In this document: positions 19,516 through 30,367 of the stretch, piece by piece
Numbering within the stretch: position 1 is the stretch's first letter
How the letters are laid out: every line of letters begins with the position of its first letter
Source: Nitzschia sp. DOCU1
Lineage: Eukaryota; Bacillariophyta; Bacillariophyceae; Bacillariales; Bacillariaceae
Assembly: GCA_951394045.1 (NCBI GenBank)
Contig: OX595995.1
Location: 1,240,001-1,304,000 of the forward strand
Length of the DNA: 64,000 nucleotides
Direction: 5' to 3'
Translations under genes and position numbers: made by a program
The notes under the pieces: model-generated
Told to the model about the DNA's origin: nothing
Seen by the model: the letters and a program-made list of their open reading frames with translations, nothing else
The model's database searches: none

Positions 19516-20178
19516 CTTATTGATTGGTGAAGCCAAGAAGCAGAGTTGGTCGAAGTTCGCAAAACTAACATCAGTCCATTGCACTCTATGACTGGGACAA
19601 AATGGCAAGGAGAGAACTGGAGCCAGCACCGTCCATCCGGCTTCACCAAGGCAACAAGCTTCCACAGGATTCTAGATTGGTTGAAAATGAGTCAGTAGCG
19701 AGGTTGTCATCTTGCCGGTGCGAGAGTTGGATGGCGACGATGAGAGGACATCCATCGTGATGGGTCATCGGTTGGATGGACAAAAAGCGGCGCGGCATCA
19801 TTGAAGACACGTCATTCGTGGTTCAGTCGTGAGCTGGGGACTGACACGCTCGCGCGCAGGCCGATGGAACGAAATGTGGAAGGCCCCGGCGTGACTTTCT
19901 CATTGCTCTCACAAAAACGACTTCTGCAACCGACCTTTCGACGACAATGTCTATTGGATCCTTGTATAATCTACATGATAAGAATCCGTTTCTAAATCGA
20001 CACGATGAATAATTCTGACTCTTTCATGGAACTCATAAATTTTGAACCCAATCGACGGCAACCCGATTCGCTGCTATCATTCTCGTCGTCAACAAGAAAG
20101 TAAACGAGTTGCCCTCGTCGTATTACGTTTGGAAGAGTCCCATCAAGAACCAAGGTCGAAACAAATCAATTTGTGGCA
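19516..20178. other. Intergenic region
   Basis: No supported gene. Only short frames without domains are visible. It should hold the promoter of the dihydrouridine synthase gene, which reads leftward. Confidence 0.5.
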
Positions 20179-20556
20179 ATGATGAAGAACAACATCCCTG
20201 CTCCTCCACCAGGCTGTCCCAGCATTTCGCAGCGTGCCGATGCACTCAAACTTGCGGCTCGATCGCACACCACCAAGACCACCAGGGCGAAGATGCCGTC
20301 CAGCGGGCATGGCAGGTCGCTGTTTGGTGAACATTACGACTCAAGCACTACCATCTCGGACGAAATACCAGCCATTGTAACCTTTTCTTTACCCATGGAC
20401 GGCGATATCAACAACCGCGAAGGATCTGTACGCATCCTGAACATCCAAAAGTCCAAACGTCCACGATTCATGCGTTCCAAGAACAAAGACATCTATCAGC
20501 GCGTGGAGAAAGAACCAGCGAAAGTCTCACTGGGCAAACTATTCATGAAGAAGTGA
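20179..20556 (+). CDS. Small basic hypothetical protein
   Basis: 125 residues from the ATG at 20179. It starts MMKNNIPAPPPGCPS and is rich in Lys, Arg, Ser and Pro. The C-terminal part (VRILNIQKSKRPRFMRSKN...EKEPAKVSLGKLFMKK) is strongly basic. No domain is recognised. It lies tail-to-tail with mannose-6-phosphate isomerase, separated by 149 bp. The composition looks coding, but conservation cannot be tested here. Confidence 0.5.
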   Translation: MMKNNIPAPPPGCPSISQRADALKLAARSHTTKTTRAKMPSSGHGRSLFGEHYDSSTTISDEIPAIVTFSLPMDGDINNREGSVRILNIQKSKRPRFMRSKNKDIYQRVEKEPAKVSLGKLFMKK

Positions 20557-20705
20557 GAAAATCTTCCATCGTCCTAGGAATGAGATTCTTCCAGCCCTAA
20601 ACTTTCTGAATACACTCTAGTAATAGAGAGGTAATTAAATTAATCATTCGATCGACGCCGCAAATCAGGTGATCTCCTTGGGAATTACAGTTCACCGCGT
20701 ATTTG

Positions 20706-22283
20706 TTAAGAAAGATTGGGGATAGAGCTATCGAAAAAGGACGGAGGCGGCTCCTTTCGGTGGGACGCATTGGGTGTGCCAAAACCTCCCTGGTAGGGCA
20801 TGGGAGACGCGGGAACACTCATTCTGTGGCTGGAATGCCCAAAGTCGTCGCGGTTGACCGCCGTCGGATTCTCCAAATGGGTGTTTCGATGCGCCAACGC
20901 CACTTTCATGGGACCCCGACGTTCTTCGCTGACTGTAAAATGCAAGGCGTCCGCGTGGGCGGGCCAGTAGTAGGACCGTCCTGGCCGACACAGTTTGCCA
21001 TCCAATTCACCGGATCCTTCAAGAATAATCAGAATTGAAGGAATGCCAGGATTGTTGTATACCAAAGTCTGACCGGGATCAATGTGGATAATGACCACTT
21101 CAAACTCGGGTACAGGAGGGGTATATCGAATAATGTCCGCATTGTCTCCACTGTAAGCACCCGCATCGATGCTTGGTCCGCCTGTGCTGTACGTCAACAT
21201 GTTTACCAAATTATCCACATCCTTGAATTTGGGAGTCAATCCTGCTCGAACCTGTAGGGGGAAAAGAATAAGATCGATCTCTTGTGTTAGAACATGTCGA
21301 AATCGTCGACACGACGTGGGACTGGGTACCAGCAGACTTACGACATTGTCACTGCACGCCATGCATTCAATAATTTCTCCAGCAACATAAGCATGAGGTT
21401 CGTTGGCAGCCATGAAAAACGATTCACCCGGAGCAATCAACAAGTAATTCAGAAACAGCGGTGACATGGCTCCTGGGTCGCCTGGAAATTGTTGCGCCAA
21501 ACGCAAGACGGCTCGAGCACATTTACGTTCCCATGCAGGTTCGTCGTGAGGGTGGGGATGCAAGCTAGACTGTTCCGCCTGAAGTCGGACCAATAGCAAC
21601 TTAAGTTGTCTTTCGGAAAATTCAGGGTCGCATTGCATAAAACTAGAAAACATTTTCTGAAGCGCCTCCTTCTGGTCGTTCGGGTTATTGGCCAAAAAGA
21701 CAGCCAATTTCGCCTCCTGACTGAGACAAGCAGCAAATTCAGGATGCTTTTTAATAAGAAACGAGATTTCCTCAAGACGACGGAATCCACACATCGCTTC
21801 AAATGGAGTCAAGGCAATCGCCATTTCCGGTTTGTGATTAGCATCTCCATAGTTTTGAGGATCTTCAGCATTAAGTTTCTCGGCTAGATCCTTGTCAGGA
21901 TGGGCTTGAATGCTTAATGCTTTACCAGCTGACAACACTTTGAACAAGAACGGCAGATCTTCACCAATAGCATCACGCAGCGATTCTCCTGTTTTTAGCA
22001 TGGAGGGCCCCTTGGGGTGAGTTCCAATCCAAAGCTCGGCGTATGGGGTGTCAGGGTCGACTTCATCCACCGTTTTGCATTCCAAAGCATAGCGGGCCAC
22101 TCGAGAGTCCATACCACGGATACCCCAGGCATAATCTTTCACAACGGGGATCAATCCAATCACCGTCTTTCTCCCCCCAACAGCTGGGGTCTCAGGCACG
22201 AATCCGACGCCTTTGACATAGGAATGGCCATTGGACTTGACGGGCGTTGTTTGAACTTCAGGGAGCGGCTTTGTTTCGTCCAT
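20706..22283 (-). CDS. MPI: Mannose-6-phosphate isomerase (type I)
   Basis: Interconverts fructose-6-phosphate and mannose-6-phosphate, feeding GDP-mannose for glycosylation and wall mannans. Zinc-site and active-site segments are clear: QAHPDK, NHKPEMA and NEPHAYVAGEI (with the conserved His/Glu ligands), plus DYAWG near the N-terminus. The continuous frame gives 525 residues, but 21252-21341 is a 90-bp in-frame intron (GTAAGT...CCCTACAG). Removing it joins DNV to VRAGLTPKFKDV, exactly the family consensus, and leaves 495 residues. The ATG at 22283 is the natural start. No targeting peptide, so cytosolic. A Ser/Pro-rich tail extends beyond the usual C-terminus. Confidence 0.95.
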   Translation of the reverse strand: MDETKPLPEVQTTPVKSNGHSYVKGVGFVPETPAVGGRKTVIGLIPVVKDYAWGIRGMDSRVARYALECKTVDEVDPDTPYAELWIGTHPKGPSMLKTGESLRDAIGEDLPFLFKVLSAGKALSIQAHPDKDLAEKLNAEDPQNYGDANHKPEMAIALTPFEAMCGFRRLEEISFLIKKHPEFAACLSQEAKLAVFLANNPNDQKEALQKMFSSFMQCDPEFSERQLKLLLVRLQAEQSSLHPHPHDEPAWERKCARAVLRLAQQFPGDPGAMSPLFLNYLLIAPGESFFMAANEPHAYVAGEIIECMACSDNVVSLLVPSPTSCRRFRHVLTQEIDLILFPLQVRAGLTPKFKDVDNLVNMLTYSTGGPSIDAGAYSGDNADIIRYTPPVPEFEVVIIHIDPGQTLVYNNPGIPSILIILEGSGELDGKLCRPGRSYYWPAHADALHFTVSEERRGPMKVALAHRNTHLENPTAVNRDDFGHSSHRMSVPASPMPYQGGFGTPNASHRKEPPPSFFDSSIPNLS

Positions 22284-23016
22284 GGTGTTAATTACACTGA
22301 AGGGGTATCAGCACCTTCCCACTCAAAAAGACACGTAACGGGGCAGAAGAGTTGGGGCCTCAAGGCTCTCCGCAGATCGTCCCTACCGATGACTATTGAT
22401 GAAGTTGTCCTTCTCCAGCTTTCGCCGCCTTCGTGGACAGCCCGTCACGATAGTTCAAATCAGGACAGGCACAACGGCATTTCTTCCTTGGCAGATCGTG
22501 TCCGCCCAACAGTCATTTATTTGCGTGATCGGCTCGACGGCTGATTCCAGCGTGCAAGTCTGTCGTTCGTCCGAAGGACAATGGCAGCCATGACTCATCT
22601 GATTCCATGTTGCCATTTTCATGTGGTCGGTCGGCTCTCCCATTCAGATGTGGGACCGTCCTTCCGTATGGTTACTTGGCCAGCGCGATCGCCGAGTTGC
22701 CGCCATCCCCTAACTATCGCTAGTATATATTCCTCAACTATGGATATATAAATTAAAGATACATACAAGAAGGAAACATGCCGAAAGCCATCAATCCGAT
22801 ACCACCGGCGGCACGTTTCCTATCAATTAGGCAAGAACAAGAAGACAACAAGGACGAAGGATCATCGTAGTTAGCCTCAACGAAGATAACGACGACGATT
22901 GCAATAACTCCTCTCTGATCCCCGACATCAACCTTGGTCTCTTTGGACGGTCGCTTATTGGAATCATTCTGCTTTCTTCGTTGCAAGTCACTATCTGAAG
23001 GAACACCGTTCCAATC
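22284..23016. other. Intergenic region (divergent promoters)
   Basis: Separates the divergent mannose-6-phosphate isomerase and EF-hand membrane protein genes. No gene is supported. The short AT-rich stretch around 22720-22765 (tatatattcc, tggatatata) is a possible core-promoter region. Confidence 0.5.
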
Positions 23017-24328
23017 ATGTCTGACTTTGTTCGCATGGAGGGCGACATTCCCATAACATCCGCTACTGCCGCCGCTTCTCTTAGTATCGAAGACGCCAGA
23101 TTTGTTAAATCCAAACTCCACAATATCGAGATAGTGTCATGCTCTGATCAGCTTTGGTCGTGGGTCGTCGGATTGGCGGCTGTTGGTTCCATCTCTGCGG
23201 GATTGTATGCGATGTGGGTCGAAGCGAGTTTGATTGTTTACATTGCGTTTGTGGCTCCGTTAATTACAGCACCCATGGTGTTAGTACAGCGCCAAAAGTT
23301 GCAATGGATGCCAAGTAAGTCCTAGTGCTGGCGGAGACATGCGTCATGGTTGGGATCCGACTGTATTCTAAAAATAATGTTGGATTCCAGATTTTCGGGA
23401 AGAAGAAAACAGGATGCGCCTAAAGGTCAACGCCATGGCGGCAAAGCGGGTACAATTGGGTATTGAGATTCGTCGTTTGGAACGCCAGGTCCACCGTATG
23501 GCCGACATTGAGCGTCGCTTCGAGTACGTGGTTCGACGAGAAGGAGGAGATATGGAATACTTTCGAAAGTTGGTCAAGGAGAATGTCAAGATTCAAGCTG
23601 AAATGAAGGTTAGTCTTTCGCTTCTTGCTAGAGTGCTAGAATATGGTGTTTTGTCGATATGTCTGATCACCGTTGTCATTGTCCCACAACTCATCCTTCC
23701 CGACTCTTTATAGAAAGCGCAGGCCACACGCGAGCTTATGGACATGTTTTCGACTATTCTTAAATCAGACCGCAACGGAGACAACGTCGTGAGCTACAAG
23801 GAGGCGGAAGAATTCCTGCGCCGAGTCCGCGTTTGCTTAGGAGACAAAGTGATCGATGAAGACATGGTTTTAGCAGCGTTTCAAAAAACCATGAAGAAAA
23901 GCTTTGGTCTGGGTTCCATGTTTGATATCATAAAGAATGCCATGTCGGGTGAAGAAAAGAACGAGCCCGTTGCACAAGGATCAAGATCTGTGTGGCTAAA
24001 TAACCCCCAGCGACCTTCGGAAGAAGTTGTGGATAATGGTTTTGTGAAAGTGTACAAGATGCCTCGGGTAGCTCCCACTGGCTTGGTGCTTTCCGATAGC
24101 AAAGAATCAGGCGAAGGCAACTTGGCTCATCCCATCAAGGTCGAGGACTTGATCAATAGAGACAGTCAAGATCGCAATGCTTATCAAGGCGACGAGGAAA
24201 CGGGCCAATCACAGCATTACCAGCCAAGGGCACCAATACGTAGACCGACAGCATGGCCAGAAACCTCCGAGTCCAATGATGTCGTCGCCGCTGTTCTACA
24301 ATCATTCTCAGGCCTCATGTCAAGTTAA
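23017..24328 (+). CDS. EF-hand membrane protein with coiled coil (three exons)
   Basis: Exons 23017-23314, 23391-23608 and 23714-24328; introns of 76 and 105 bp have GTAAGT...CAG and GTTAGT...TAG borders and consistent phases, giving 376 residues. Exon 1 holds two adjacent hydrophobic segments (WSWVVGLAAVGSISAGLYAM and ASLIVYIAFVAPLITAPMV). Exon 2 encodes a charged helix likely to form a coiled coil (RIxxLERQVHRMADIERRF). Exon 3 starts with a canonical EF-hand loop, DRNGDNVVSYKE, with Asp, Asn, Asp, Ser and Glu at positions 1, 3, 5, 9 and 12, followed by a disordered tail. No named family is recognised. A calcium-sensing membrane protein is inferred; the localisation is unknown. Confidence 0.85.
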
Positions 24329-24965
24329 ACATTGCTTGCAGCTTTGCGTCTCGGTAGTAGGTACCTTTTGTGCAATAGTAGAAAAACGGATCAACAGTTT
24401 TTACATAAGTTTATAACAATCTCGTGTTGTACTACCATCAGCCGCAAATACTAGAAGTTTTAAGGACAAATCCCTCGGTACTACTAGGACTTGGAATCAT
24501 TCGAGACCTATGCACTTTATCGACTGCGTGGAGCTCGTGGACTCGGAATGTTTGACGATTGCACTTTCAACTCAATGGTAGGGTCCTGAAAATGCTCTCT
24601 CTATTGGGTAATCGACGGAATGGCCTCTCCAAGAACAACAGCGAGCCGACCGAGCAAGCAAATGGCAAAGGATTGATGGTTGAGTGAAGCATTTGTTTGT
24701 TTTGAAGAAACTGCTGTGAATGAAAAATGTTGAGGCCCAAAATGGGGTGTCGTCCAAGGGGTCCGGTATCGCAATGGCCGCAAGATCCGTTTGTCTCTGT
24801 CCGATATTCCTTGTGTGGAGCCTCACCAATATATTCTTTTCGCTGCCCCAAACTCCGATTAGGCTGGAAGAGCGGCAACCCAAACACTTCTCAACCCATC
24901 ATTATTGCCAATGAATTGCATCCAAGACCCCAAGTTCTTGCTGGACACCACCCACTTAAAACAAC
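24329..24965. other. Intergenic region between converging genes
   Basis: Overlapping frames on both strands near 24567-24970 have no recognisable domains and look like chance frames. This interval should hold the 3' ends of the EF-hand gene and the lipid phosphatase gene. Confidence 0.5.
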
Positions 24966-25760
24966 TTAGAGATACTTTTCATCCGTCACCCACCGCATCA
25001 AGTTTTGTTGTATATAAATGGCAGATCCCACCACATATGCGGACCACGAAACGGCATGTGCGACCTTGTGATTTTGTTGTTCTAGTACTGCGCCTATAGT
25101 CATCCAAGCATGTGCCAATAGTGTGCCCAAGGTTCCACCCACGGCAATTTGTGCCAGAGTATGATATCCACAAATGACTCTCAAGGCCGATACCATGACG
25201 GCAGAACCCACCAACCAGGGTGTGGTGGTGCCTAAAATGACACCGCTATGCAAGGCATGATTCCATGACATGGCTACAAAGAAGGACACCAAGGCATGTG
25301 ACGACGGCATGCCAGGGTCTGCAAAGGGAGCTTCGGGGGGACGTCCTTGATTAATGAGGCGTTTCAAAAAGCCTGCCAAATAATTGGCCGCAATCGAACC
25401 AACGACAATATAAGGACCTCGAAAATGACGAGGATTCCAAAAGACACCCACGGAGACCGCCAGACTCACCAACCACTTGGTGGCGGCATTGAGAGTCCAA
25501 AGAATCTTGGGGATTCTTGCTGCTCGGCTACTAATGGTATTGGTGGCTATCATGGAACCTTCTGAAGCAGAGGCCAGGGCAGTCGAAGATGCCACAGGTT
25601 TGACTCGAGAGACGGAAGATTCAAACGTAGTCTGGAGATCTGGGTTGGAATGATTATTCAATCGTTGTTTGGTCGCCGTCAACAACAAACCCTCGGCAGA
25701 GAAAGGATGGACGACAAGAGCCAACAAGAACAGAAGAACGACGCGAGACACGGATTTCAT
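24966..25760 (-). CDS. PAP2-type lipid phosphate phosphatase, plastid LPP-epsilon-like
   Basis: 264 residues from the ATG at 25760. All three PAP2 signature blocks are present: KRLINQGRPP (K-x6-RP), MPSSHA (PSGH type) and RVICGYHTLAQ (the SRxxxxxHxxxD block, with Gln in place of the final Asp as in plant plastid LPP-epsilon proteins). The form DPGMPSSHA also matches the plastid LPP-epsilon group, which dephosphorylates phosphatidate to diacylglycerol. About five hydrophobic segments span residues 85-250. The N-terminus MKSVSRVVLLFLLALVVHPF is a signal peptide. Plastid-envelope glycerolipid synthesis is a reasonable inference; a dolichyl-pyrophosphate phosphatase is the alternative. Confidence 0.85.
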   Translation of the reverse strand: MKSVSRVVLLFLLALVVHPFSAEGLLLTATKQRLNNHSNPDLQTTFESSVSRVKPVASSTALASASEGSMIATNTISSRAARIPKILWTLNAATKWLVSLAVSVGVFWNPRHFRGPYIVVGSIAANYLAGFLKRLINQGRPPEAPFADPGMPSSHALVSFFVAMSWNHALHSGVILGTTTPWLVGSAVMVSALRVICGYHTLAQIAVGGTLGTLLAHAWMTIGAVLEQQNHKVAHAVSWSAYVVGSAIYIQQNLMRWVTDEKYL

Positions 25761-26845
25761 TGCAATGTGGATCCAAGGGAGAGCAAAGACACAAAAAAGA
25801 AAAATGTGCTGCTTTCCAAAGAAGAGGCTGAATGGATGTTTCCTACTGCCTCTACTGGTTCGTTTTCATTCTTCTCAATGGCATTATCATACACTGGTTC
25901 GTCCATGTCGATACTTTCTCATCAGCGTCAGAAAGAAAATGCCTCCATTTTTTTGTTACGTCATCCACCCGAGTGGCGGGGCCACCATCCATTGCCGGCC
26001 GGCGGCCTTGTGGACTGCCGCCATGCGAAACTGGCACCGCCTCCATTACTTAGCAAATGAGTATCATGTGGATTCAATAGTTAGGCGAGAACGGGGTGTG
26101 CAATATTTAGAAAACCCATGTCACACCACATGTCGCATTTCTTTTGAACGAACTTAACTTGTTGGAGTGGCGTGTTTCCACCTAAAGTCCCGGTTGCAGT
26201 CAAAGATAGACGACAGACAGTAAAAGTCACTTTGCGGTTGCAACAACTACTTGCCATTCCATTCTTCCTCTCCAACCAATCCATGCTTTGTAGAGGTTGA
26301 AATCCTAGCTAGAGTTGTAGTAGAGTTGAAAACGGGCGTGTTTTGGGGGTCCTTCGTTTTTTCTATTATAAAATGTGAGTGTATCGTAATCGTTGGCGAA
26401 CAGTTGATGGATCGACGGGCGCGTTGTGATCGGTTGAATACATGCTGAATCTTCCTGGCTGAAGAAAGATATATCATTTTTCGACTGGTCCGACCTCCCA
26501 CGGCATAAGTCCGCCGCCAAGTCCTTGCGTGTTCGAACGTGTGTGCGTGTGCGTGCGCGGGGAAGTAGAAGAAAGTCTCAACCGATCGAAAGGAAAGAGA
26601 CGATGGTTGCATTACAGTAGCAGTTGCTAGTTGCTCTTGATTGTTGTTGTTGCAACGGCATTACTGCTCGGAACACACATAGCAAAGCGCGAACGTGCAA
26701 GTACTCTCGGTCGTTCCGCAGCAGTAGTTCACCTAGCTTGCTTGTCCGAAAAGGCTTGTTTTTGGAAACAAACGTCTCTTCCAGAGTCATACGGCACTTT
26801 TTACATTCTAACAAAGTCTTCTAGTGCCTATCCAAAGTCCACACT
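25761..26845. other. Intergenic region (divergent promoters)
   Basis: Lies between the divergent lipid phosphatase and J-like protein genes. Overlapping frames on both strands show no domain. A gccggccggcggcc run at about 25997 and purine-rich stretches near 26580 are the only visible features. Confidence 0.5.
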
Positions 26846-28408
26846 ATGGGCGGTGGTTGTGGTGATTGTTGCGTGACCAAAGAGGATGTTTCATCGTCCG
26901 GGCCGCAACATGCGATTGTTTCCTCACTTCCAAAAGTTGTCGGTCCTCTGTCGCCCACATCTCACACTAAACAACAACCCAACCACAACCAATCCCCCGC
27001 CAATCCTTATCAAGTCTTGCAAATACGAAGAGATGCGACTGCTGTGGAAATCCGACAATCCTACAAGCATTTAGCGTTGTGGCATCATCCTGGTCGAAGT
27101 TCTGCGCCAGAAGAACGGAGACGACGATTTGCCTTTTTCAATTTGCTAGCAGCGTGTTATGAAACTCTGATCCACACGGACAGTCGACGACGATACGATA
27201 GTCTATGCCGACAACTGGAACAAGCCAAACTACAAGCAGGAGTTCGTGGTGCCATGTTTGTGGGTGGTAAACCATTGTTGGGAACCATGACTAGGGCGTT
27301 TGAAGAGGAAGAGGACGAGTATGTACCCCAAAAGACCGTGTCGTTTAGTGGGAGCTCGCTTACCACGAAAAATACTTTATTTAGTCATCCAAGAGGAAGA
27401 GAAACGGATTTGGTACCTCCACTCTCTCGAGCCTCGTCGGGCTCTACAGCATCGTTGCCAGAGGATGACAACAACAACAAGGCCGAGCAGTCGTCTTGTT
27501 GCGGCGGTGGTGGCGTATCCCGAACGAATATTTCCACCAACAATAGCCTTGGATCACCGTCGAGAAAAGCAGTGGGGGCTACGTACAGTCGCATTGTGAC
27601 GGCAGCTACGATTACTACCAATAAAAGCAGTGCTGTACCACAGTCACTGGCGGATTCAAGCTGTAGTAGCGACGATGAAGAAGAAGAGGCGGAAACACAC
27701 TTTACTGAGTCTACTACACAACGTTTGTTTGGTGGCCCACTCTCGCATCTATTCAAGGCACGTAACTTTGAACCCTTTTCTGACCCTTACGATGTCTTTG
27801 AAAAAGTCTTTGGCAGTCAACCCTTTCGGCGAGTTTCTCGGGAAGAAATTGGAACGGAGGAAGCTGGTGCCACTGTTTGGCCCCTGTTGGGATCCCCCAT
27901 GAAAAGCCCGACTCTCCTAGTATCACCATCATCTCCTCGTTCTCCAGCGGGATGGAGAGGTGAATCCAAAACATCTCCAGATGGGAAAACGACCGTCTTT
28001 ACAACATCCCGGGTACTTCATGATCGAATCTTGACCCGAACAGAAATCATTACACGCCTCCCAGGAACCAAGCCGGAAAGTTACATTTCTGTAACGGCTG
28101 AACCATTAATGCCTGTACCGGGCATAGCAGCTGGCAAAGCGGATACACCCACCCACTTTTTTTGTCACTGTACAATCCCCGAGTCACGAAATGACCAAGA
28201 AGAGGTAGACCATAGTTGCTGCAGTCCGAGTATGAGTGACGCGCAACAAAATGCATTGTGTGGTGACTTTTGCCATCTCTATGACAATGCTTGGAATGGT
28301 CTGGATTTTGGCCAGACTGGTTTCTTTCAAGAATGGCAAAACATGTTTCCAGAAGTCTTCCCTGCTGGTACTAGGGGGTTTGTCTCAAAATCAAGAGATA
28401 TTGCATAA
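26846..28408 (+). CDS. J-domain-like protein with HPG instead of HPD and a lipid-anchor N-terminus
   Basis: 520 residues from the ATG at 26846. A J-domain occupies about residues 53-120 (NPYQVLQIRRDAT..IRQSYKHLALWHHPGR...FFNLLAACYETL). The HPD tripeptide that stimulates Hsp70 ATPase reads HPG (G codon ggt at 27092), so canonical Hsp70 activation should be lost or altered. The first residues MGGGCGDCC match an N-myristoylation site with adjacent palmitoylatable cysteines, implying membrane attachment. A long Ser-rich acidic linker follows. Residues near 305-325 (EPFSDPYDVFEKVFG) match the [10 protein letters not shown] segment of the class B J-protein at 45079. The C-terminal third, ending with a Cys/His/Trp-rich part, is unrecognised. 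Confidence 0.85.
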   Translation: MGGGCGDCCVTKEDVSSSGPQHAIVSSLPKVVGPLSPTSHTKQQPNHNQSPANPYQVLQIRRDATAVEIRQSYKHLALWHHPGRSSAPEERRRRFAFFNLLAACYETLIHTDSRRRYDSLCRQLEQAKLQAGVRGAMFVGGKPLLGTMTRAFEEEEDEYVPQKTVSFSGSSLTTKNTLFSHPRGRETDLVPPLSRASSGSTASLPEDDNNNKAEQSSCCGGGGVSRTNISTNNSLGSPSRKAVGATYSRIVTAATITTNKSSAVPQSLADSSCSSDDEEEEAETHFTESTTQRLFGGPLSHLFKARNFEPFSDPYDVFEKVFGSQPFRRVSREEIGTEEAGATVWPLLGSPMKSPTLLVSPSSPRSPAGWRGESKTSPDGKTTVFTTSRVLHDRILTRTEIITRLPGTKPESYISVTAEPLMPVPGIAAGKADTPTHFFCHCTIPESRNDQEEVDHSCCSPSMSDAQQNALCGDFCHLYDNAWNGLDFGQTGFFQEWQNMFPEVFPAGTRGFVSKSRDIA

Positions 28409-29042
28409 AAGGCGGCGCGTTGGATGAGGATTCATTCATCTGATGCAGCCTACTACTCCGGGGATAGATAGGCATGATATATCGACACGCAGCGAAGAAG
28501 TGAAGCCACGTTGGCTTTCTATAACCTCTAGTACAACTAGCCTAGCTATACCTTTGGCAAGTTTGTATTCTACAAAGTAGATTCATTCCATTGCAGCGAC
28601 TGTGGCCGACCCCACGGGAACAACGCCCATCTCTACTTCAGAATTTTGTTGCTTCCCAAGAGTTTGGGGTTCAAGCTCGTCGTCAACAAGGCAAGACCCT
28701 CATCTACGTCTGGGTGCGGGAAATTGGCGGCAACTCTCGGACCATGCGGTTTCCATCTATGATATAGCTTATGGCCCCACTTGCTTCCATAGTCAAACCG
28801 CTGGCAGGACAGACGGCTGCAGCACAAGAACGGTCCACCGCCGAGCTTGACGTATGCAAGCTACATCACTGAATATTTTACGCACTATACCTTTGGCATT
28901 AGACGTTAATTGGACGTTTCCAACGGCTGTTTTCGATCCCCATGCCGCATGTGTTGTTGATGCTTGTGGTCGACCATGGCGGTGAACATGAGTTACACAA
29001 ACGTAGTTGTTGGTCAACTACGTAAAATAAAAGTGTGTTAGC
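28409..29042. other. Intergenic region
   Basis: No gene is supported. A frame at 28602-28850 begins at GTG and has no domain. This stretch holds the 3' end of the J-like gene and the promoter of the palmitoyltransferase. Confidence 0.5.
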
Positions 29043-30367
29043 ATGGCATTTCGAAAGACGGATATAGCACCATTGGTCGGAGGCGACTCGGGTCAAGAAG
29101 GTCCCCGACGAAGGAACGGTCCACAGGTGAGTGAGTGAGTCGAGTGAAACCATGGATAGATGCATCATCATCATAATCGACATGTGGATCCCATACTCTA
29201 CTAGCGTCGTTGTTGTTGCATTGTGATTTCGCGCTTATTGCCACTCTCGCATCTAACAACGTCTCTTTAATAGCATGAACAATTCGGCAATGGCACCTAC
29301 GTAACATCCAATGAGGACTTCTCCAAAACGTTTGTCAAACGAAGTGCTTGTGGCGAGTGTTGCTATCGTTTGAACCGCCTCGTGTGTGCCAAACCCACCA
29401 TGGACAATACCCACATTTACTATGAAGATACTTTTAATGATGAACCCTGGGAATGTACCTTTGGAACCAACGCTCAAGATGGCATTTGGCTCAACAATAG
29501 CGATCAAGTCGGCACCATTATGAGTACCATGGTATGGGTCCTCATGGGATATAGTATGGTCACCATTACACTCTTGGCACAAAACAATCATTTGCCGAAT
29601 CGCATTTGTGTGATTTATGGCGCCTTGTGTGCCTTGGCATTGGCAAGTCATGCCAAGACCATGTTTACCGATCCAGGATCGATACCACCCGACGCCGTGC
29701 CCTTGGCGATTTTATTTCAACAGGGTATTACGACGCATGCCATGTGCAGTCATTGTCAAACGTACAAACCACCCAATTCGCATCATTGTCGGATATGCAA
29801 TCGATGTATTAGTCGGATGGATCATCATTGTCCATGGATGAATAATTGTGTGGGAGCTGGGAATTTCAGTGAGTACAACAGAAGTTGATTGCCACTTGAG
29901 ATTTTGCGGGATGCTGGACTCACTGATTGCCTTTTTTACTCGCAGAACATTTTATTTTGTTTTTGTGTTATACATGGTGTGGTTGTGCCTTTGCGTTGGT
30001 GCTCTTTTCCTTGAATTACTTTTTTTGTAATGACGATACGTGCCAATTTTCCAGTGTCTTGATTCAGCTTGTGAGGGTAATGACTCTGTTGTGTTTGGGC
30101 ACACTCATGTTTGTATCGAGCATGTTGATGAATGTTACCTATGGTATCATGACGGGAATTGGAACGATTGATCGCTTGAAGAAAAAGGCAGATGGAACCT
30201 TGTATGAAAGTGAAGAAGAACCCCTCAAATTAAAAGAAATCTTTGGAATTGCGGGGTACTGGACATGGGCCTTGCCAATCGATCCGGTATTTGAAGATTA
30301 TGATCGAGTCATGGGATACTCGATTCCACAACGATTGCGGAGAGAACAAGAAAGGAATTTGTTGTAG
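29043..30367 (+). CDS. DHHC-type protein S-palmitoyltransferase (three exons)
   Basis: Exons 29043-29126, 29274-29868 and 29946-30367; introns of 147 and 77 bp with GTGAGT donors and AG acceptors in phase, giving 366 residues. Transfers palmitate to cysteines of membrane-associated proteins. Two hydrophobic segments (MVWVLMGYSMVTITLL and the next one) precede the cysteine-rich domain CSHCQTYKPPNSHHC ... MDHHCPWMNNCVGAGN, with the catalytic Cys in DHHC. Two further hydrophobic segments follow in exon 3. The intron falls right after VGAGNF, and splicing gives NFKHFILFLCYT, the family consensus. The basic, charged C-terminus (DRVMGYSIPQRLRREQ) faces the cytosol. A zDHHC3/7-like Golgi enzyme is the closest guess. 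Confidence 0.95.

Noticed and set aside
24567..24970. Overlapping frames on both strands in the gap after the EF-hand gene
   Set aside because: Different frames on both strands are open at once, a sign of chance; no domain recognised.
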